Positions 1 to 9,201 of a stretch of 17,203 bases of DNA are shown here, in pieces. Both the position numbers and the translations under genes were made by a program. The notes beneath the pieces are model-generated. The model was not told where the DNA came from, did not search any database, and worked only from the letters and a program-made list of their open reading frames with translations. The stretch covers positions 1 to 17,203 of the forward strand of contig VKHC01000147.1 in NCBI GenBank assembly GCA_015143735.1. Direction: 5' to 3'. How positions within the stretch are numbered: the stretch's first letter is position 1; every line of letters starts with the position of its first letter. The DNA is from Synura sp. LO234KE. Taxonomy: Eukaryota; Sar; Synurophyceae; Synurales; Mallomonadaceae.

Positions 1-58
1 ACTATAGCGGTGGCTATAGTGCGGTGTACGGCTATAGCGGTGACGGCTAAAGCACGGC
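1..58. repeat. Short degenerate tandem repeat (CTATAGCGGTG units)
   Basis: CTATAGCGGTG occurs at 2-12 and 32-42. A variant, CTATAGTGCGGTG, lies at 14-26 and a weaker one, CTAAAGCACGG, at 47-57. Units are spaced irregularly by 12-18 bases, and GCTATAGC is itself palindromic. The array may continue beyond the left edge. It lies about 200 bp downstream of the RPC2 stop. Confidence 0.6.
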
Positions 59-257
59 AATTATACCACAGATGTAGGCAGGTGTTTAAACGTTTCGGAA
101 GATGTAGCAAAAAGCAGTCAAAGATGTTGACTAAAATTTGAGAATAAGATATTAGAAATTTTCGCTGTGAAAAATCACGGTGCACGAGCACGACAACGTG
201 ATTCCTTGCCCCTCATCTGAACTTGTACTTGTTGCATGTGAATTTGACACGTCCATA
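59..257. other. 3' flank of RPC2, no gene seen
   Basis: This stretch lies downstream of the RPC2 stop on the minus strand and should contain its 3' UTR. A small hairpin (GTGA-AAAA-TCAC) sits near 167-178. I see no AATAAA signal on the minus strand. Confidence 0.5.
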
Positions 258-3200
258 TCAGAAATCTTGGAGTCTTAGCCGAGTAATAATATTCATACTT
301 TGCAGTTCTTGAAAGAGTAATTTGCATGCATAAGGTAATCTGATTGCGGACACCTTGTCTCCCGACCGGCACGTCTGACACCACCCGTCGTACCCCAATA
401 TGCCACAGGACTCGCAGACATTTGCCGTAAACGCATCCGAAGAAATCATCAACCGCTCCATGATCAAATTGGACGCCCCGTAACCTATCAAGCAATCTCG
501 TTCCATCTCTCCCAGACGAAGTCCGCCGTCGCGCGACCTACCCTCTGTTGGCTGTCGAGTGAGCACCGCTCGGGGACCACGTGCCCGAGCGTGCATTTTG
601 TCCATCACCATGTGCTTTAACTTTTGGTAAAAGACGGGGCCGCTAAAGATATAGGACTGCAACGGTTCTCCCGTGATACCTGACGTCACAATGTCTTTCC
701 CAACGTAACTGTAACCGTACGACACCAACGCTTGGCATGCCACCTCCACCCGATCGGCATTACCAAACTCCTCACCAAACGCCGTTCCGTACGCTTGTCT
801 GCCATCAAATACTGCGGCTTTACCAGCGACCAATTCGATCATTTTCCCTACCGTCATTCGGGAAGGGAAGCCGTGGGGGTTCATAATGAGGTCTGGACAG
901 ACCCCCTTCTCTGAGAAGGGCATATCCTCTTGATTGACAATAATTCCACAGACGCCTTTCTGCCCATGTCTCGAGGAGAACTTATCTCCAACTTCTGGAC
1001 GACGGCATTGCCGTAACAACACCTGTGTGTAACATAACAGGAACATATTAGAAAAGCCTCTTGAGTCGAGAAAGAAAGCTAATGCCAACAAAACAGATAG
1101 GAATGAGTGCGGTCTTGTTACCTTCACCAAGAAGCTGTCGTATTCATTGCATGTCACCAGGACTTTGTCGACATAGGACGGCGCCGGAGCGCGGTAAGTC
1201 AGAGGGGCTGGTTTGTATTGGGTGGCAGTGGCCACGGACCCGTCCAGCGAATCGGACAGTGACGTGGGACACTCCTTGTTCACCATGACCCCGCCGTTCT
1301 CGAGTTTCTCTCCAACCTACGTCCAACGGCATCACATCCAGATACAGATACACGTACCCATGCATCCCCATTATTGACCGTTACGAACCAGCGATATTCA
1401 TAAATACCACAAAATAATATACGCGATATAATCAAAAGAATGTGAGATAAGCACCGATACAAATATAAGACCGGAATATAAGTTACACGGATATATAGGT
1501 ATTGATACGCATTTTAACCCGGTAAATCGGCAACTCCTTCTTTCACTTCGCCAGAATGCAACAGCGGCTCAATTACAAGTCTAGCACTTACCATACAGAT
1601 CCCGTCCAAGTCCAGCGCCTGGTACTTCAAATACCTGTACGGACCCACATAAATCAGGAGGAGTCACGATGTATCCAAGCTGTTACGCGACTAACAATAC
1701 GCTATTCTTAACTATCGAATATTCACTATTTGCACCTCGAATCTTGCTCTTTCATAGGGAACTGCGCCGGGTTGGGAGGCCCTGTGGTGCGGTCGTATGC
1801 GCCGTTTGGGTACCTGTCCGTAACGATATCAACTGCTGTTATTCGCGTTAACTTGACCACTTTTATTCCGAACATGTTTACATAGATAAGATACGACTAA
1901 CGGGGCACAGTATTTTCCGCCCCACCTTCGTATAGAGGTTTGGTGCTTCTTAACCACCAGACATCGCCCGAAACCCCGATCCGACGATGCCCTGCGCAAA
2001 ATCACCAATATCGATGTATTTTGCAATAAGGAGCTTCAGAGTAAGTAACGCGAAGACTTACTTGTTCAGCACCACCGCGTCCTCAATGTCGTAGCCGCTG
2101 TAGCTCATCACCATAAGCGATGCGTTCTGACCTCCGGGCAATTGGTCAAAATTTACCAAATCGAGGGTGCGGCTCTTCACCATAGGTTTCTGAGGATATA
2201 CAATTGTATATAGCAAGGAGTCGAATCGCTCGTACTGATTCAAAGCCATAGTTCCCATCGCCTGCTCCACGCGTAAACAAGAGAATATGTTACATATGAA
2301 TAATAAGAAAACATTCGTGATATATAATTGCCATGGATAAGGTTGCAGTTCCATTTCTACACCTAGGCGGAGGTAGAAATATCTTTTCACCTGTTTTCCC
2401 ATGGCGCACTGATAGGTATTTCTTGGGGACTGGTTATGATGCGGATACGGTACAAGACCAACGACCACCCCAAGTATGGTGAGTGGGTCGATCTCCATGT
2501 GCGTGTGATCTGCCATATAGAACAGAGCGACCCAAGGGGATCAGAACACACACGTTTCGATTGTGTGAGGATGCGTTGTTCGTTAGACACATTTGAATCG
2601 CTCGTACCTGGAGTTAACCCTGCCTCATTCAGAGACACCAGACAGTTATTCTCTTCATTGACCTGTAACGGCAGAGGGCGGTCAGAGAATAGAGTCGGCT
2701 CTTAGATGATAGTCAGAAGATTGTCATTATGAACGGAGCAACTTATAATTCTAGTATTGCTTTCTATTCAAATGCGCTTGCCGTTACTCCTAGCGGGATC
2801 AAGCAATCTGGCTCACAGAAGTGTTCGCTGAAATATACCATCGCAACTGCCATATACGTACAAGGCTAAGTCTGTCTCCGAAACTATACCCTCATTTAGA
2901 CCCAAAGATTATGTAACCTACTATCGGTATCATTTGCACTTCATAATCTCAGTAAATCACGAAATTACGGATGCAATAGGATGCCCCGTTTCACGTGACT
3001 TACATCCACATACTCTATGATTCCTTGGGCGAGTAGTCCTGGAAGTGTGACCACGCCCTCCACTGGGATCGGATCCACAGCTATGGGAAACCTCGACGGC
3101 TCAGAGGCCTTGGAAGGAACGCCGCTGGTCGACACCCCTGCCTTATCTCTGTCCATCGATGATCGATAGTCTCCAATTTTTGCAAGCTTCGCAATGTGTT

Positions 3201-6200
3201 CCGAAGTAAGTAGAAGTTTCCCTGAGTCGTAGTGGGAGGGGGAGCAAGCGTGAGTAGAAGCCACGGAAATAGCATAGCGAAGTAAGCGAAGGTTCCTGGA
3301 GGAACAGGCTTGCAATAAGAGGAGAGGTAGCGCACGTACCATTCTCGACGACAAGTAGAGGTCGACACACACGCCCGCCATCCGAGGCGATGTAAACCGC
3401 CTTTTGAACCAAATTGAGATACACGGATACAAACTCCCCTATCTTTCCGCGCCTTCGTAACCGCCGGACCTACGACGGAACAATGAAGAACAATGAAGAA
3501 CTCGATGTAAATTGACTTGGGTCGATTCATATAATTCTTGTACAGCAGTAACTTATTGGAAACACGGGGAATGTGTTAGTCCGGTTGAGAAACCCCCGGA
3601 GAGCAGGTCTGTTACCTTCAACACGAGCTCATCCGGTCTGGCATGAGCACCCACAATAAGACCGTTAAGAAAGACTAAATACGCTCCAGGACTATTGATC
3701 TCCTCGCCAGTGAGGCCTGCCACATCCTCCATCCCTGCAGGCAAGCACAACCACATTCAAGGCATCAAGTATATAAATCTGCTTCGGGTAGCATTAACCA
3801 CTTTACCTAAATCGAAGCAGACATCCAGAAGCGCGTCGGCGTGCTCGTCGTCGTTTGTGACGTGGGCCAGTAGGGCTAAGTTCTTCACTAAACCGCAGGC
3901 CTCGCCCTCGGGAGTGTCCGCCGGACACATCATCCCCCACTGCGACGTCTGCAGGGACCGCGGCCCGGACACTTTACGGGTCTTTTCAAACTGCGATTCG
4001 ATTTGATTAACGACAAACATGAGAAATTTGAAGTGAATCGTAACGAAGTAATATAACGATTGGAATATAGTGTATGAGCAGAATCAGCTGACGTAAGAGA
4101 GGTGGTCGCATATTAGAGAGATGATCCGAGTAAGTCCTTTCGTACGGTTAAGTAAGATACCGTACAAAGGAACGAGAGAGAAGGAAAGCCTTACACCCAT
4201 TTATGTATCGGGTATTGGGGATACTACATGTATGCGGAATGAAATGAACGAACGCAAGCTGAGCTGCTTGTCGCTTCACAATGTAGGCAACTAAGCCCGG
4301 GAAAATACTACATTATCATACTGTACCTGCGAATTTACTCGCGTCATCATTCCCAGTGCAGCAATGTAACTGAGACGTGACAACATCTGCGTGACACCTG
4401 AAGAAAATGCACAGAATCAAGCCCATCAAGGGTATGACGATCATTAACACGAGCCGGAGTACAGGACACTTACCCGCTCGGTCCATTCTGAATCGCTTCA
4501 ACACCCAGTTCCCTGTAGAGAGCGCGTGGACTAAACCCTGACCATATATACAGGGGTGATGAAGGTTAGTGAGAGAGGAGGAAATCGAGAGGAACGATGG
4601 TCCGAAACTGTTTAGACACCTGAGAGATGGTATCCGCGCGCATAAACTTCATCACGTCAAATCCGCTCGTCCTGTTCGTCTTAGAAAGAATCATATCAGC
4701 TTGTCGTTTGATGTCCGAATTGAAGCGCTTGAATAAATCTATAAAAGAAAAGAAGCAGGAATCGTATGGGAAATCATATTGAGAGTAGTCCGTGGTATTT
4801 CCTAACCACTTTGCTTAGTACGATAATTTCCGTTACAACTATGTCATGAGTCCAATGCGAAGGGGTCCTCTCATTGGTTATTGCGCTCACCTTCAAAGAG
4901 CAGGCATACGAGGGACCCCGCCAATTCCAACCGCTTATTCCCGTAGTAATCCTACAGGGAGAGGTTACCAATAATGAGACTGTCAGTCGGTATAGGGAGC
5001 CTAAGTGGGGCAAGAGTGCGCATCCCTGTCGAGCTGACGAAGCGAACTCACAACACAGCCAGAGACCAGCCGACGGGGCTGTGCACACGAGATAAGACCC
5101 TCTGTTAGGAGAGGTGTTTGGCACCTTGTCGTCGAGTAAGGTCGGATCTTTAACGGTCTTGAGGATTCGCCGAATGACATGAGTGATGTATATGACCTGG
5201 ACACAGGACATGAGATCCAAAACAAACAGCAGGTTCTAATCAGTGATCAGCGGGGAGGAAGAGGAGAGCGATGTGGATGAAGTCGTTGGCTCCATTTTAC
5301 AACACGTCACCCCCCTTTCACCAGCCCTTCACCGGCCCACCTTCCCTCTGAAGCTATAGCCCTCACAAGGCACGTGGTTGAGAATGACATTGGCCAACAG
5401 CTCCACGGCCTCTTGCTCTGGTGTGAGACTTCGCCGGGAGGACGGCGGTGGGCGCGCGGAGCTGGAGGCTGCGTTGTGCTGTCGAACCTTATTGCCGATG
5501 TGGGTCAGTGCCTTGGTAGGCGTCAGCGACAAGACACAGAGGATATAGAACGTAACCGCTATTTACACACATTTTTCATTATATTGTAGTGGCTCATACA
5601 TGGACTACTTGCACGACGTTCTTGTGCCGAGGACATAACAGATTTGAGCGCCGCACCCTCATACCGTGGTACGGGCACGAGGCTGACAAGGATGGGATGA
5701 GATCCGCTATTATCTAGGCTACCACCACTATTAGCACCAACCCTGTTCCTAGCAACAGTAATCTCATTCTAAGTGTATCCAGCGCCCTCATTCTGCCCAG
5801 TTACTCCCCACCCCACCCACCTGTTCCCTATTATATATCCCCATGTTGTAGACCTCTTCCAAGCTCCCAGATATGAGATCCATCATATCGGGCTCCGAGC
5901 CAATTAACTGCACTATTTCCTGGTCACTCTCGAGCCCAAGCGCCTTCAGCACCACCACGATCGGGACATCATCGCCGATGGAGTTGTGCTTTAAATAGAC
6001 CTGCAAGGGGTATACCGGAGCAGGAAGGACAAGCAGCGGTGCAAGTAGAAACTATACACCGACATCATTTGTTCGCCTCTTACCCGCTGGTTCTTGAAGA
6101 ATATGCTGCAGCGTGATTTCCGGTCGTGAGTAGAAGAAGTGATGGCGGCGGAAACATTTCCTTTTGGATCAAGTTCAATAATAACTCGATTCTAGTGTCA

Positions 6201-6882
6201 AAAGTAGGACGATTATTGCAATTCCAAGCTCTATCGTTGAATTATATCACCTTGGATAACTGCTCCTGCATTAAAATAACTTTCTCGGTTCCTTTTATGA
6301 TGAAATATCCTCCTGGGTCATATGCACATTCTTTTAGTGCGGCCAACTCCGCTTCAGATTTCCCATGTAAAATGCACTTTTGGCTCCTTAACATAATCGG
6401 CATTCTTCCTATTTGGACGCCATTCCTAGAGACAATTTGCTTCTCACGAGTATATCGCACGTTTACAAAGATGGGAGCAGAATAAGTGCAATCCCGAAGT
6501 CGGCATTGGAATGGAGTGACTTGTATATATAGCGTTATCGTTAAGAAAGGTGCAACAAGGAGTAGTAAATAACCAAATTTCAAGAGATACTGAAGAAATA
6601 TTTACCATTTGACGTTACAAATGACTCTTCTTCAACGTTCGGCTCGCCAACATATATGTCTGTATATCTCAAGAAGAATTTCGGATCTGCATCACTTCTG
6701 ACTTCCTGGTTCGATTTAGCAGCCACAATATTCTTTATTTCAATATTAAGAAAATGATCGAAGGAATCTATATGTTGTCTCATTAATCCTCTCATTTGTA
6801 GAAAATGAGGAAGAAGTTTCCATTTCTCCTCGACTTTTTTAATAGGCTTATTCAGATCATCGACTTGTGAACGGAAGTCCAT
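258..6882 (-). CDS. RPC2: RNA polymerase III second-largest subunit RPC2 (22 exons)
   Basis: RPC2 (POLR3B family) is the second-largest catalytic subunit of nuclear RNA polymerase III, which makes tRNA, 5S and U6 RNA. Exons, read downwards: 6882-6606, 6519-6251, 6191-6084, 6000-5821, 5511-5341, 5196-5125, 4951-4891, 4738-4620, 4537-4474, 4397-4327, 3990-3807, 3734-3616, 3469-3340, 3221-3004, 2662-2608, 2509-2391, 2261-2062, 1991-1926, 1813-1736, 1634-1592, 1316-1122, 1022-258. All 21 introns are GT-AG and every junction keeps frame, giving 3564 nt and 1187 aa; the human protein is slightly shorter. The N-terminus has [12 protein letters not shown]; the middle has [19 protein letters not shown] and [15 protein letters not shown]. 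The last exon has GDKF (945-948), [10 protein letters not shown] (981-990), GEMERDC (1104-1110) and a zinc ribbon (C1136, C1139, C1148, C1151). The start at 6882 matches the family N-terminus. Motifs distinguish it from RPB2 and RPA2. Identity is certain; single splice sites could shift slightly. Confidence 0.96.
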
Positions 6883-7032
6883 TAGAAATAAGCTCTGAAA
6901 AATAATACAAAAATATTTTTCACTTTGAAGGTTTCAAAACATTGTTTTAACCTGGCGACTTCACGTTGGGGAACTGATAATAGCACTTCTTTTAGTGTCC
7001 TAACTGTACTCGACGTGGGTGCAACTTGGTAA
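6883..7032. promoter_or_regulatory. Bidirectional promoter between RPC2 and glutaredoxin
   Basis: Only 150 bp separate the divergent start codons, so both promoters and 5' UTRs must lie here. The stretch is AT-rich. It holds an imperfect hairpin at 6929-6953: arms AGGTT/AACCT enclose AAAAC-ATT-GTTTT, with a two-base bulge on the left. On the minus strand a possible 5' UTR intron runs from CAG|GTTAAA (6951) to TTTTTCAG (6895). If spliced, an in-frame TGA precedes the RPC2 ATG, which supports the start at 6882. No clear TATA box is placed. Confidence 0.6.
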
Positions 7033-8037
7033 ATGAGATTTCTAACTTGTTTGATGCCATTACTTGCAGTAATTGGGAGGTCATTTCAATTAAAAAATCC
7101 AAGTTTCGTCTCGGCATCTATTACTTCCAAAACATCGCTTCGTGCATCAATTAGCACATCTAGTTTTGTCAAGCCTGCAAAAGTCCTAATTAGTCCGTTA
7201 CCACGAGTATATGTTTACGACCATTGCCCTTTCTGTGTCCGCGTGCGCTTAGCATTGGGGATTAAAAACATTAAACATGAAATTCGATTTCTAGCGAATG
7301 ATGATGTGCAAACTCCGACTGGTAATGACTGTGAAATATGGATTTGTGCGAGCAATAATCTTTTAAACCTTGTTTTTTATCAGCTCTGGTTGGTAAAAAA
7401 ATCGCGCCAATATTTGAAATTCCATCGAAGAGCTTTTGCATGCCTGAGAGTTTGGATATTATTGAAAAAATTGACAGTGATAGCACATTCGGGTCAACTC
7501 GGGTTTTTGCACCCTTGAGTAACCGTGCAGATTTGAGGAACTGGCAAAATTCAGTGGCAGATACGAATAGGATAATGCAACGGTAATTTTTCCTTTCGCC
7601 TGATTTTGATCTACACGTATGCTTATCTGTGTCGATTCTTGAATAGGCCTCGATACATGATGTCTATATTGCCCGAGTTCCAACAATCAGACGCCAAAGA
7701 TGCGTTTGTATCTAACCATCCGATGCCTCCTTTCGATAAGGCCGAGTGGGCTTCCTTGTCTTTAGACGAAAAGTGGGCTGTATATCGCAAAGCGTATGAC
7801 ACCTCCTTAGAGCTTATCGACGAAGTAAACGAGTCGCTAACAGAACTTGATCGGCTGATTTATTCAGAGAATCACTGCTCTCCCGGCGGATTAAGTTTAG
7901 ATGATATTGATTTATGGAGCAGATTGAGATCAATCACGATAGTGAAGGGTGTAGTTTGGCCGGAGAAGCTACGAAACTACATGGACTACTTTAGTGCACT
8001 GGGCGATATTCCGCTCTACGATTCAATCGCTTGTTAA
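7033..8037 (+). CDS. Glutaredoxin-2 (GrxB/GST-fold type) with organelle-targeting-like presequence
   Basis: The product is a glutathione-dependent disulfide oxidoreductase of the E. coli Grx2 type: a thioredoxin-fold N-terminal domain joined to an all-helical GST-like C-terminal domain. Exons are 7033-7321, 7384-7582 and 7647-8037, with introns of 62 and 64 nt, giving 292 aa. Bacterial Grx2 is about 215 aa. The active site is YDHCPFC with cysteines at 65 and 68. GIKNIKHEI and NDDVQTPT follow, then GKKIAPIFE with the likely cis-proline at 105, and CMPESLDI, a glutathione-site-like motif. The C-terminal part (LSLDDIDLWSRLRSITIVKG) matches the Grx2 C-terminal domain. Residues 1 to about 60 contain no Asp or Glu: a hydrophobic stretch (3-15), Phe18, then a Ser/Thr/Lys/Arg-rich stretch. 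This is typical of a signal plus transit peptide, so plastid delivery is inferred. The gene is divergent from RPC2 with 150 bp between the ATGs. Confidence 0.93.
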
Positions 8038-9201
8038 AATGTAATCTAAAGAAGTACTAATACTATTTATATTTTCCTTTTGGATTTCAATTGAGGTGCA
8101 CTCTGGATTCATTTTTTTCGGAGGAGGCAGAGGCTTTTCGGGGTAAGACCTATTATTAGCAAGTAGGAGTTATTAGGGGACAGTTTCGACTCAGACTGTT
8201 TATATTTCGTAGCGATTGATGATTCTTTCTGCCTTCTGATGGTGCAACGGTGTGGTGGTGGAGTCTAGGCTAGCTACCACCATGCATTGTTCAGATGTTT
8301 CCCCCCCCTCCGGCTGCTTCCTGACGATGGTACAGCCAGATTGGCAGCAGGATTGTGACGTGGTTTTGGTAGCGAGTGTGAGCAGCGTCTGCACCAGTAT
8401 GTGAGTGATATCGAGTCTTCTCCTCCGCCTCGCCGAAAATCCAATAGTTATTTATTATTAAGAGGCAGATATGAAAGACAGAGCAGGAAGTCAAACACAG
8501 CCAGAGGCACCTACTTGTAAATAACCACCCTCTATGTACCCAATGGCAAGTCCCGTGACCGAGTAGAGGGAAAGCGGGTGCTACACCCGGACTAGGAAAA
8601 TTAGTCACCCACCAAGTCCCCATTTAAATCATGCGCAGGGAGAGCAGGAGGAGTAAGCGAGAGTCTTCTCCTCCGCCTCATCCGGATCATGCTACTTGTT
8701 GGCGTTGCTTCGCCAGCATGACGAGGGCGGTGCCATCTGCGTGCGTCTGCCGCAAACTACTAACAATCATACTAGTAGTAGTAGGGCGGCAGGAAGATGA
8801 ATTCGCTGGTACAAAGAATACTTTACTACTGACAGGAATGTTGCTACAGAAAGGGGGGAGCAAGCGGTGGTACTTTCAGTCGAACTGTCTCGCTCCTCTG
8901 CTTAGAGCCGCTTCTTGTTGTGAAAACAGACCCTCTCCGACGAGACGTTACGGTAGTATTATAGTACTTTCGGGTATCATGACTCTCGCAATACTTTAAA
9001 ACTTCAAGCATATTGCTTTGCGGCGTGTTTGCTCTCACCAGCAAGAAGTAGCTGGGATACTAATTTCAACACTATTTCTTGTTATAATACTTATCAACCG
9101 TTTCTCCATCATACTTGTTCGTTGACACCGATTGTAACCTCGTAATCATATCACACTTCTACAATAATATACCAACGAACCACTGGCAGAACGAAACCAA
9201 A
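8038..9201. other. Convergent intergenic region, no convincing gene
   Basis: This stretch lies between the glutaredoxin stop and the EF-hand stop and should hold both 3' UTRs. Open frames exist on both strands: an ATG-initiated 122-codon frame at 8631-8999 (+) and a 110-codon frame at 8291-8623 (-). Their translations are Cys/Arg- or Trp/His-rich, match no family I know, and overlap repeated sequence. A 19-bp direct repeat and a small hairpin (TGGCG-TTGCTT-CGCCA, near 8700-8715) are the visible structures. Confidence 0.5.
8413..8679. repeat. 19-bp direct repeat flanking a 229-bp segment
   Basis: The sequence GAGTCTTCTCCTCCGCCTC occurs exactly at 8413-8431 and again at 8661-8679 in the same orientation. 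It is pyrimidine-rich but not a simple repeat. I see no terminal inverted repeats or transposase around it. Confidence 0.6.

Noticed and set aside
4774-5124. Long minus-strand open frame continuing past RPC2 exon 6 into intron 6
   Set aside because: Conserved RPC2 residues resume at 4951 in another frame ([12 protein letters not shown]), so the open extension is intron.
6886-7084. A 64-codon stop-free frame on the minus strand, antisense to the start of the glutaredoxin gene (contains TSSTVRTLKEVLLSVPQREV)
   Set aside because: It has no ATG, overlaps the glutaredoxin presequence, and is not joined in frame to RPC2 by the possible 5' UTR intron. Probably chance.
8291-8623. 110-codon minus-strand frame
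   Set aside because: Composition (many Trp, His, Cys) is unlike the real proteins here, and it contains the other copy of the direct repeat. Probably random.
8631-8999. ATG-initiated 122-codon plus-strand frame
   Set aside because: Cys/Arg-rich translation with no recognisable domain, and it includes one copy of the 19-bp direct repeat. No splice or homology support.
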